Of a DNA stretch of 64,000 bases, positions 50,226 through 60,765 are shown in pieces. Source of the DNA: Callaeas wilsoni (lineage: Eukaryota; Chordata; Aves; Passeriformes; Callaeidae); assembly GCA_013398955.1 (NCBI GenBank), contig VWPU01002882.1:310001-374000 (forward strand), written 5' to 3'. Each line of letters begins with the position of its first letter. Position 1 is the first letter of the stretch. A model generated the notes under the pieces. The model was not told the DNA's origin and did no database searches. It saw nothing but the letters and a program-made list of their open reading frames with translations. The position numbers and the translations under genes are program-made.

Positions 50226-52560
50226 ATCATCACCTAAAAGCAAAACTCTGGAAAAACAAAATATTTTTTCCATGTAACCAACATCAAATGTTGACAAACT
50301 AAGAGGAAAGGTCAGTTCAGACTGAAAATTTTGCCTTTGGCTAGTGCCCTTCATTTAATCCAGCCCTTCTTTGGCAATTAGGTCTCTTCTGTGACCTGTC
50401 ATTGGTGGAGAAATTAGTTCTAATAAAGCAGTATTCAAACTGTTTTGGAAAATGTCAAAGTCAAATCTATAAATCTACCCTGGAAACTGACTGCTAAATG
50501 TTGTGGATGAAATAACAGGGTTACAAAGTACATATTTTAGAAGAAAGCACCATTCAGGTAGATGTAGTTTTTGAATGGTTTTGAGGCACGCAACTCGATG
50601 AAGGGTCAGAAGTGCAAATGGTGGAGTCAAGAATAAGAGGTTGAAACCTTGGCAAGCTGGGTGGTAAATATTTTAAGAGTTTCAACCAGAGTTCTGGGCA
50701 ACAAACAACCAGATTATATAGCATCAGCTAGTCTGACCTACAGATCACCCCAGACAAAGAAGCTGTAATGGCTTCTGCTGTTTCTTCTTTTTGTTTCCCT
50801 TATTTCCGCAAATCAGTTTTCAAATGTACTGAATCTTCACTCCCTATTTTTATCTTAATATATGAAACATGTCTAGGAATATTCTGGGCACAAAGTGCAG
50901 CTGGCATAATATAAGCTATGTTTATGCAAGCCAGAGTTTCCGAAGTGGAGGTGGCAAAATTTCCTTTTGAGAATGTTACCTGAGACCTCACGAGTGCTGA
51001 ATCATGCCCAGTTTTGGCTGGGAGAGTGTTAGTTGGCCTGAGCCCAAAGCACGTCAGGGACTAATCTCACAGTTAGCTGAATAGTGTTTCAAGTTCTGCT
51101 GGCTGGTAAAGTCCCTGAATGCTCTTCAGTTTGCTCGGCTGTCACATGCAGGCTTCATAGTGAGGGCAATTGTCCTCTCTAAGCTAGCACTGGGAAAAAA
51201 ACAATTTATACACACTTATATACAGCCACTTGAAGCTTGCCATGCTGGGTTAAAATACTGGAGTTCCTATATGCCAACGTTTTTTCTGTAAAAGGCTTCA
51301 ATCTAATCCTGAGTATGAGGCACCGCTTTTGTGTCTGTATTGCCATATTACTCAGTTCAATAAAAATTTCAAGTGACAATGCTTCCAGTCATTGATTTTG
51401 GGATGTAGTTATCTGACTAAATGTTTACCCTGAGCTATCATGCTATCATCAAATAAAGGTACTTATGTGCAGGTGTAAAGGTACTTGTATGCAATTATTA
51501 GCAGGGGTAGGTTTGTATATGTAAAAGTAAAGGCCCTAAATTATGTGATTAATTCTCTCTTAGTAACAGCACAAGCTTGTGCTAACCTGAGAAATTTCCT
51601 CTGCTTAATAAGACGCATTCAAACCTGTCCTTTTTCACCTAAATTCATATTCACTCTGTTTCCATTCAAACAGCCTGATTTTGTTTCACTGCTTCTGTCC
51701 TAACTGCAGGAATCCACAGCCAAGTAGAGTTTAACACTGTGCCATTGTCCTGCATAACATATATCAGGAAAGTAGTTCACAGGCACAAACAGCAAAGAGG
51801 TGAGAAATCAACATCACTAACTCCAACTTTTAAAAACAACTGTAGCAAATTAGCTAGCAAGATCTGCATTTCTCTTGGCCAGCATGCCAAGCAACTTCAA
51901 CTTTTAGACTTAATTGGACTAAGCAACAAATCGTACAATATTTAATGACTCATCCAATGAATATCTTATTTTCCTGATTATACTCATAGATATGAAGGAG
52001 GAAAAACCCAAATAAACTTATATTCATTATGAACAGAATTGTTTTCAAAGAGAATGATTTCCTTGAATCATCAGTAGAACTTTAGTTTTTATGCCAGAAT
52101 TACTCAGCCTGAGACTGATTGCTTAAGAAACTAATTTTTTTGCCATTAGTAGGCAGATGCAAAATGTTTTTAAAACTATCACTTTGGACTAACTAAATGG
52201 AACATTGGACTCACTTCATAATGTCGCTCTGCAAGCTTTCTTTAACACAACTTCCTCTCCTGTTCCAAAATGGCCAATTAGATAAGAGTGACAGCTGTTG
52301 GGGTGGCAGATGCCAGCTCCAAACTGATGATAAAAATAATGACTTTTCTTTTTAAAAAAAGACACATTTTCACATAGTCTGGTGGAAAAGATGCAACAAA
52401 TCAACTTGTAGCAGCAGACTGGCATTACTTAGCCTTTTCAAACACTTGCTTTAGTTTTCTGATTGCATCCAGGGACCCAGAAAAGGTAGACACAGAAAAA
52501 AATGGACATACCTGCCAGTATAGTTCTCAATCTAATTTGCAACCTATTCCTATAATAGGA
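50226..52560. other. Unassigned sequence, no gene
   Basis: Open frames of 63-72 codons only. The segment at about 50980-51180 has more even composition and no repeat identity. No transposon is recognised. Confidence 0.55.
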
Positions 52561-52581
52561 GGGGAAGGGAGGGGAGGGGGG
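52561..52581 (+). other. Canonical G-quadruplex motif
   Basis: Four G runs of 4, 3, 4 and 6 bases are separated by AA, A and A. Loops of one or two bases make this one of the more stable G4 classes. It directly abuts a reverse-strand CR1 fragment. Confidence 0.85.
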
Positions 52582-52582
52582 T

Positions 52583-52650
52583 TGCCAGTGCTGGCTCATA
52601 TTCAGCCTGATGCCAGCCAGCATCCCCAGATCTCTTTGTGCAGTGTTGAA
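52583..52650 (-). mobile_element. CR1 LINE internal scrap
   Basis: GTGCTGGCTCATATTCAGCC followed by CAGCATCCCCAGATCTCTTT matches the reverse complement of the CR1 segment around 'atgagccagcagtg' and the preceding '..agagggacctggggg..' part. Only about 65 bases remain, too few for a subfamily call. Confidence 0.6.
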
Positions 52651-54978
52651 AAAGGACTGAAAAGACAGTGGAAAAAAAGAATGGTTTAGTCTTGACATAC
52701 ACATAAGATACATAAGATATATTTCAGTGATTAGTAACTCCATGTAATAGTTTCAAAGCAAGTTGTGTGTCTGACCATGTTGTTCAGTCTCCCTGTGGGC
52801 AGTGGGGTCTATGCCTGTACTTCTCTCTTGATGCAGTCCCACTGCTCATCCTACTTTGGGGCTGAGTCTCAGCTCACAATTTTCTGGTTCCTCTGCCAAG
52901 TCCAGAAGACTGAGCTAGGTTTTCACCCTGCTAAAGACTTTCCTGACAGTGCTCAGTTTGAAGTTTCTTTACATTTCATGAAAATTTTTTTACACAGTTT
53001 GTCATTTTTGTTTCAGCCAAAAAATAGCTATTAATTCATTTTTTGCCTTGAAGATGCATTTTTCAATGACTAAATAATTTCTTTCCAACTGTATCCATTA
53101 TTTGACATTTTTTGTCCCTATGCTTAGAGGTATTAAAACTATTTTGAAGGCCTACATAATGAAATTGCTATGTGTGACTGAAAGAGAGAGACTGCTGTTA
53201 AAAGTCAGAAATAAAACTATTACATTACCTCCTAAGGTACTGGTTTATATTTTAAAAAAACCCTTCACTTCAACTTTGTCCTCTTCTGTACTATCATAGT
53301 ACTGCAGTGCTCTTCCAGTAGACAGAGGAAATCAGGAGGTGATGTTTTCAACATCATTTAAACATACATGCATGTACCACTTAAGATACACATATCTATA
53401 TAAAGCAAACAAAGATACCAGAAACAGCAGAGTAAGGCATTCATCTCACAGGTGACTGTCCACACAGCTTGCTCAACAGCTCATTCTCTGACAATGAAAC
53501 ACATTTATTTAGAATGAAGAGGTGTGAATTGAAGAAAAAAAAGCCCCTCATGATCAAAGGAATAATTTTGGCAAGTATGTGGATTGCCTTTCGGTTTATT
53601 TATAAATGTTGGGCTACTGAAGAATTTAATTAATAAAGTATAAAGCAAGCTCTGTCATGACAGTTTAAAGAACCTATTATTCAGTTCGGTTACATTTTCA
53701 GAATATGCTAACGCCTGGCTTCTTTCACGGTTTTAAGGATTAAGGATTGATCCCACTTTTTTTTCATGCAAATGGTTCTATTGTAATTATGGTCTTTTAG
53801 CCTTTCTGGCCTTCATCATATTTTAATTTATATGACTCCATTGCTTTAGAAAACAACTCAATTTTACATTCGGGAACTGAACAAAGGGGAAATTATCTAG
53901 CCGCTCCTTTGACAATATTACACTCTAATTTTTCTTCAGCTTTAAAATTTATTGCATGTTTATATCCATGAGCAATGGGTCTTAATATTATCTTGACAAG
54001 CTTATTTTTACATTTGTCATAGTCCGAGTGAGTAGAGAAGATCACCATGGTGTTCTACCATGGACCTTTTAAATAGAAAAAGACACAAAAAAGGAGAACT
54101 CACATCTGTCCAAAATTTCTGTTGCTGTCACATTGTTCTACTTTTTGAAGAAGGAAACTTTCAAAGGTCTTTTTATTGTTTCAAACTAGTGGTTGCTTAT
54201 ACTCAAATGAAATTTTCACAGCATCAGCATGTGTCTGCTGGCTAAATGCATCTTCTTTAATCAGAATAGAGACATTTCTTCCCTGTTTCAGATCAACAGG
54301 GAAATTTCAGCATTTCCAGTCAGCATATTAGACATTATGAAACATTTATGCCTTCATGTGCCTTTCTCTAAGAATTGTTATGTATGTTGTTCAGAGTAAG
54401 AACTCTGTGGCAACAGATCAGTCATATAAAACAGAGTCAAAAGACTAGGCAGAAATCTGACAAATTTGCTGATAAGAGAAGTATCTTGTGCATGAATAAA
54501 CTCCAGCATTGATGACAAGTGTTTGAAGGACACCGACATCTGTCACTGAAATCTAAGAAAGGTGAAAGAAAAACTGGAGTTTAGGTCTTCAAAAATCCGT
54601 TGTTGAGTGCATATCCACCTTTTCAGTATTTTTAAAAAGACTTAGATTACCTTAAATGCAACTTAAAACATTTCTCGATGTTTTAGAAATCTCCAGCTTT
54701 CGAAGTTGTTGCTGGGTCTCTAAAAGCACAGTCTGTTTGCATTCTTTGGTCCCAAGAGAGATGTTTACATCATTACCGTGTGCTGCAACAGTTAGAAAAT
54801 GGGATGGTTTTTACCATCATCATGAATACTCCACATAATTGGGGCTTAATCAGAAAGATCCCAAGGGTAGCGTACTGGTACTTAATTAGGATAGTAGTGT
54901 CATCAGGCAAAGCTTGCTCTGTAATTAAAGCACAGAACTATGCAAATCACTTCATCTCTCTCTCCCTCTCTTTTTAAG
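52651..54978. other. Unassigned sequence, no gene
   Basis: The largest open frame is an 89-codon plus-strand frame at 52765-53034 with no recognised domain. Pyrimidine-rich sequence (TCTCTCTCTCCCTCTC) at about 54955-54973 immediately precedes the next CR1. Confidence 0.55.
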
Positions 54979-55290
54979 AAGGGAAAGGTACTTTTTATAT
55001 GGGCAGATAGTGACAGGACAAAGGGCAAATGGTTTTAAACTGAAAGAAGGTAGGTTGAGATTAGATGCTTAGGAAGGAAATTTTTACTCAGAGAGTGATG
55101 AAGCACTGGAACAGGCTGCCTAGGGAAGCTGTGGATGCCTCATCCCTGGTAGCTTTGAAAGCCATGTTAGATGGGGCCCTGAGCAACCCGACATAAGGAA
55201 TGGCGACCCTGTCCACAGTGGGATTGCAACTGGTGATCTTCAAGATTTCTTCCAAACCAAGCCATTCCGTAATTCTATGAGTCTATGATT
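54979..55290 (+). mobile_element. CR1 LINE 3' end
   Basis: Diagnostic CR1 blocks in order: GATAGTGACAGGACAAAGGG, AATGGTTTTAAACTGAAAGA, GATTAGATGCTTAGGAAGGA, CACTGGAACAGGCTGCCTAG, GGAAGCTGTGGATGCC, CCCTGGTAGCTTTGAAAG, TTGCAACTGGTGATCTTCAA, then the terminal AATTCTATGAGTCTATGATT. The two ATTCTATGA-like units mark an intact 3' terminus and the 5' end is truncated. This is one of the better preserved CR1 copies here. Confidence 0.95.
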
Positions 55291-58200
55291 ATAAGAACAG
55301 GGAAAGGATCAGCCGCTCGTTCCTGTCTTAGGCTTCAGAAGTAATTTCTTACGTTAGTAACAGAAGTAAGGAAAGACGGACAGTTTTAACAATCTCCCTG
55401 TGTAGTATACGCAGGGCTAGTAGGTTCTGTATTCATTTAACAGTCAAGTTATATCACATCAATTTTTAGATTCATTTAGATTTCTGGGGTCTCTGGATAG
55501 TTAGTATGTGTTGTTCATTACGGACTCATTTGTCCTTGATGGTGGGACATGCAAGTAGGGACAAAAGGGTTTTTGAACTTTAGAACCCTCTGTAAGAGGG
55601 TTTAAGAAGAAAGACTGTCTCTGCTTCACCATATATCTCTAAACAAAACCTTGAAGGCCAAGGTGCAAACTCCTGTTCCAGTTAACACCCCTCAGAAATG
55701 TCCTTTTAGTGAAGAATTTGAGGGAAAAATGGAGAGAAGAATTATATCAGACATTCCTCCCAGAACAGTGAATGCAAGACTGGGGAGGGGCGGTGTGCGG
55801 TGTTTATGATTTACATGTTTGTGGCAGAGTGCCTGTGTGAGAATAAACAGTACAAAGAGAAGGAGAAGACTCTTGATGTGTTGTGAACAGTTGTCCTCTC
55901 TAAACTAAAGGAGTTCATACCTAGCTTCTGGGAAAGGCAAATTCCCATATATTTTCTTCTGCTGAACATTTTGCTAAATAGGAACGATGGTATCTTGCTA
56001 CTCAGAAAAAGAACTTTTCTCCCAATAAGAGCACTTGATAATAACTAGTGCCATGCACATACTTTCTCGACATTAAATTCTGCACATTATTTTTTTTTTT
56101 AATCTGAAGGCAATTTATATTTAACATATTTTATAAAACCCAAAACACTTGTCAGTATGTGTTGCTCATTACAGACTAATTCTCCTAGTACCACTGGTTG
56201 CCTGAGGATGGCAATGCATAACCTCTCATAATTGTCTGTTTATAGCTGGGCTGAAAGTCATTTTCTCATGGTGTAATTTATGGAGAGTGGCAGGCTCCCC
56301 TCTTCCCTGCTTTGAGCAGCAGTGGCAACAGCAATCCTTACACAACAATCCTTGTGGCTGGAATGTGCTTGTATGGAGAACATCATAGGAACAAATCTTC
56401 ACTGCCAAAAATTTATCATGTAGCTTCAAGAGATTCCATCCTGGGAAGAAATCAGTCCCCAAGGTATATTAGTCAATGGAGAAGAGGAAAAAATTCTGGA
56501 AGATCTGTGTGGTTGTTTAAATATTTCCCTATATCCAGAGAAGCAAGTGATGAAACTTGGCACCCAGAAAAAGTCTTTTTCTGGAGAGTTTATTTTCATT
56601 CCCAAGATGGGGGTGGGGAAATTTCTGTACACAGACATAAATATTTCTCATATCTATTTCCAGTACAGCTCAGCGAACTCGCTGTTGGGAAAAAGGCTGA
56701 ATGTCTCTTAGATGTAAATATTCCTAAGAAATTTTTTGTATGATGAATCTTTCCATAGAAAAGTATTTTATATTAATATTATCTGAGCTCTAGGTGAGAC
56801 TGCCCAGTAGATTCCATAGACATGCTTTAGTTCAGTAGTCACTGTGCTGACAACTTCACCTTTCTTCCAGTTCTTCCCTAAGCCCAACAGCAGCACATCA
56901 ACTGTTTCTAAAGTTCTTTCAGTGTGTTTTGTAGTTTAGGTTGGAAATCCAGCTTTGATGTAAGTTACTGAATTCCTGAAGATAGAAAAGTAGTAATTCA
57001 TAATGAATTGCAAACAATAGCAAACTGCACAAAAACATTGTTTTTATAATCTCATTATAATATGTCAGAAAAATTTGTGTTCTAGGGTCTCTGATTTAAA
57101 ATTTGGATGAAGTGCCTTACATAATTTGCAAACTCACAGATCTGAGCAATACATAAAGCCATTTTCTATGCTATTAATGGTGATTATTTATAAATAGCTG
57201 TTTAATTTCAAAGTTTTGTACAAATACATATTAATTTGACATGATAGGAAGAAAATTGGCTTTTGCCAATTTTTTGATTTGTTCCTGGGAGGGCATACTG
57301 TCTTGGCAGTTGGCTGTCAGGAATGTGACTGTCGGATTTCCATAAAAATAAATACCATATGAATCAATACCCACGTAAATCAATGTCCATACCCACACAC
57401 AAAAAAATCCATCCTCACTAGGAAACAGAGGAAAAAGAAAAGCCAGAAAACCTGGCTATGTTACCAGGAATTCCTGTACAGGGAGATTTCTTGGAGTGAA
57501 AAGCATCTCCAGCATTGTAAATATCTCTGATAAGTTTAGGGGAGTGAATGTACTTTTAAGTTTCAAGCTATTTTCGGAAGGAAGAGTAAGTGATGAGTGA
57601 AAGGCTCATGATTGCACACAAAAGAAAGGTACTTTAAAAATGACCAGGTACTTTATAAATTATCTCTGCATGCTGATCTTGGATGTCTCATGTCCTTATG
57701 CAATTTTTAACATCAGAACTGTTAGTGCTATATATTTCATTGCCTCAGATCTAAAGATTTTGGAGTATTTTAATTTTCACATGCCAAGGAGTTTTTTGTG
57801 TAATTTTAAAATGCATAAAAAATTCATTGCTGAGATGACATAATGAGGGTATTACTGATGACATGAAGATGCTGCATAAATATGATTAAAGGTTTATCAA
57901 ACTATAGAAGTGTCAGCTGTACTTGGTAGAAGTGCTAGACAGTTTGTGATGGGCCTTTTATAAAAAAGACTATAGGTTTTTTTCTCCATAGATTTTTCAC
58001 AAGTAAGTAGAAAAACTGTGAGAAACAGGTGCTGTTTGGCATGATGTGCACCAGGGGAGAAAATGTGAATTAACAAATAACCAATTTAATTTCTATTTTA
58101 ATTCATAATAAATAGCACCAACATCCCATGACTATTCTTTTTGTACTAATAGTTATTCAGCTGAATGGCATTTGTGAACATCAGTATAATCTGCACAAGA

Positions 58201-58510
58201 ACAATGAAATCTAAAAGTATACAAGAATAAATTAAGGTATTTTTACACATGAAAACTCACTCAGAAAATTGTTTAATTTATTTTGTTTCTAGAGAATTTC
58301 TCTTTCCTGCTTCAAACTGTTGTTTTGGGAGCCTGTGGACTTATTAGGAAGTTGAAATGTCAGGTGCCTCTGGTCACCTGACTTGGGGGTATAGTTTTTG
58401 GCAGGTCTGGTTCTGATGGTGCCAAACTAACAATTGCATAGTTTAATCCAAATATGACATTTCTTATTAAATGCCAAAATGCGCATCTGTGCTCCTGGAA
58501 GAAAACCATC
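55291..58510. other. Unassigned sequence with dispersed near-repeat
   Basis: TAGTATGTGTTGTTCATTAC at 55502 recurs as CAGTATGTGTTGCTCATTAC at 56152, about 650 bases downstream. A GC box (GGGGCGG) lies at 55787-55793 and an AATAAA near 55842. A perfect hairpin (AAAATTGGC, TTTT, GCCAATTTT) lies at 57252-57273. The 143-codon plus frame at 56312-56743 shows no recognised domain and overlaps two minus-strand frames. Confidence 0.5.
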
Positions 58511-58684
58511 AGAATGGACTGCCCAGAGAGGTCGTGGAGCCACGGTTCCTGAAGGTGTTCGAGAAACAGCTGGATGTGACACTTAGTGCTATTGGTTAAT
58601 TGACAAGGTGGTGATTAGTCAAAGGTAGAACTTGATGACTGAAGAGGTCTTTTCCCAGCTAAAGGATTCTGTGATTCTGTGATT
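58511..58684 (+). mobile_element. CR1 LINE 3' end, strongly 5'-truncated
   Basis: AGAATGGACTGCCCAGAGAG, GAGCCACGGTTCCTGAAGGT, AACAGCTGGATGTGACACTT, TAGAACTTGATGACTGAAGA, GGTCTTTTCCCAGCTAAAGG and the terminal ATTCTGTGATTCTGTGATT follow a CR1 3' end in order. The remaining element is only about 170 bases. The GATTCTGTG terminal repeat differs from that of the CR1 at 54979, suggesting a different CR1 subfamily. Confidence 0.92.
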
Positions 58685-60339
58685 TTTCCTAGGATCTGTG
58701 ACTGAAAAAAGACAGAGCTGAGACTGTGATATTTCAAGTGAAAGTCACCACACATCTTTCATCTTAAAATAAGGATAATGGAATTGACATTAAAGTGCTT
58801 ACATTTAAGTAGTAAACATGCAATCAGATTCAAATGAAACAAAATATAATATGTAGTGGCGATAATGGGATTACGTACCTAGTGATACATGTAACCATGA
58901 CTAACTCAGTCCACACACAGCTCAATTAACACATAATAAATATCTGTAAACAACATTTACTGTCATTTGTCTATCTCTTTCTTCTAGAGAAAATTTTGTT
59001 AATGCCAACAACTACAGGAAAATAATGGCTCATTATCCTTCTGCAAATACAGATTCAGAGATTCCTGTGAAACAAAGGGCTCATTTGTCTGTATATTATT
59101 CAGGTTAGAAGGTTTTCTCCTAGCATACTTTTTTCATTTAGCCTGCCCTGATGAACTGTCCAAATGTTTTCACTTCAAAAAGTGATTGTTGTTTTTTAGT
59201 TGGTGAGATCTCTTGCTAAGGGGAGTTCTGCTGGAGAATATTCTCCAGGTCAATATTTTTCCTGGAGCTTTACACTGAAAATTAAGAAAATTAATTTCAG
59301 GACAGTCATACTTACATTTTCTCTAATATTAAATACATGCTAGTGCTATTCTATAATGTTATATACAAAACTTTATTTCATGAAAATTAGAAAATAAGTT
59401 GTTTATGCTACTTTGAGGAGAGCTATTTGGAGAAAGGAAAAAAAATCACATTGCAGCCAAGGACAAGTCTTGTTACTATTACTGGCAGCTATGTTATTTC
59501 TGAAATGTAGGGATAGGAGTCACAGATGTATACAGTTCAGACAATAATATATATTTTTAGGCAATACAGTAAACCACAAGTGTCTCCTCTGGTAACCATG
59601 TAAGTCTCTCTAGCTTAGTGTTACTTTCTTGATATCCTAGTGAAATAGCATCAGGGTGAAAGCTAAGATAAAAATCCATCTGGATTCAGTCATTTATAAA
59701 TCCAGTAAGCAGGAACAGCTTTGATAAAAAGAGCCAGGTTCCTACTGTCAACATTTTGTATTCTTCTACCATGAGCAAAGCTGAAGCTTATGAAATCGCT
59801 CGCTGTTTGTAATGCAGTCTGCATTCTCTAAAGGGTAAAGAGAAAAAAAAAAAAGAGTTCACAAATTATTTTGTTTGATATGTTCTTCTAAAAATACTTT
59901 TTCTGCCCTAAGATAGATTGGCAAGGGATAATACAAGACAAGGATTGTTTGTATTTCTTTGCTTTAATATCACACTCAGTCTCCAGAAACAGTGTAGCGT
60001 GTGGACATAGTTGAATATTTGCATCCGGTGCAGTGCCAAAGACCAACCTCGCTCCCTCTCAGTCAGCAGAGATCTCTTCAATGTCACCAACAGGAAATTA
60101 ATCAGACGCCATGTGCTCTGCAATGAAAGACCAGTAAAAAGGACCATTAAAAAACTGCTGCTTCTTGAATTTATATTACCAGCTAGGCATGCTCTCTCGG
60201 AGGTAAATTTAAAATAAAATAAAATTTTAAAAAATAATTTAAAAAAAAGAGTTAAATGCATTAATAATATTAATAACATCTAAGCAGGCTGAAGAGAATT
60301 ATGGGGTATCCAGTTACACCACATGTAGACGGAAGGCTT
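58685..60339. other. Unassigned sequence, no gene
   Basis: It contains an 18-base perfect palindrome at 59231-59248, an A tract near 59843-59854 and an A/T-only patch at about 60208-60250. Two opposed open frames (59908-60279 minus, 60011-60217 plus) overlap fully and neither has a recognisable domain. Confidence 0.5.
59231..59248. repeat. Perfect 18-bp palindrome
   Basis: CTGGAGAATATTCTCCAG equals its own reverse complement. The central GAATATTC is a head-to-head pair of GAA-type heat-shock-factor half sites, but a functional element normally needs three, so this is only suggestive. Confidence 0.9.
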
Positions 60340-60765
60340 GAACTTCTCTTGCAGATGCTGATGTGGGTTAGATGAGTGGACAGCGAGGTGGATTGGACAC
60401 GCCTGAGCAGCTGGTCCCAAACACAAGTGATCAGTAACACAGAGTCCAGACAAGGCACCAGCGGGGTATCCTAGGGGTTGCCACTGAGGCCATTATTATA
60501 ACCTGTTCAATAACTATGTGGATAGTGGGACAGTGTGGACCCTCAGGCAGTTTGCAGATGATATAAGACTGGAAAGAGAAATGGCTGCACCAGATGGGTG
60601 TGCTGTGTCATTCAGAGGGACCTGGACAAGCTGGAGAATTGGGTAGTCAGGAATTTTATGAAGTTCAACAAGAGGAACAATCAAGTCCCGAACCTGGGAG
60701 AAATAACCCCAGGCACAGTAGATGCCCAGGGACAAACATCTGGAAAACAGCTTGGAAATGTCACT
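60340..60765 (+). pseudogene. Decayed CR1 ORF2 (reverse transcriptase) fragment
   Basis: This is an internal piece of a CR1 LINE, covering part of the reverse transcriptase that copies CR1 RNA at the target site. GAGTGGACAGCGAGGTGGAT and GCACCAGCGGGGTATCC match the part before the active site. TTTGCAGATGATATAAGACT (60551-60570) encodes F-A-D-D-I-R-L, the catalytic FADD motif. Downstream, 60598-60700 in another frame encodes IQRDLDKLENW and FMKFNKRN, matching CR1's conserved IQRDLDxLExW..LMKFNKxK block. FADD and this block lie in different frames, and stop codons interrupt the region, so it is dead. The element has neither a 5' nor a 3' end here. Confidence 0.9.

Noticed and set aside
56312..56743. 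143-codon plus-strand open frame
   Set aside because: No recognised family, mixed-frame overlap with two minus-strand frames, and no promoter or splice evidence.
60011..60217. Possible exon ending in AG|GTAAAT
   Set aside because: A donor-like AG|GTAAAT occurs near 60201, but an in-frame stop lies immediately upstream of the frame and no convincing acceptor keeps it open.
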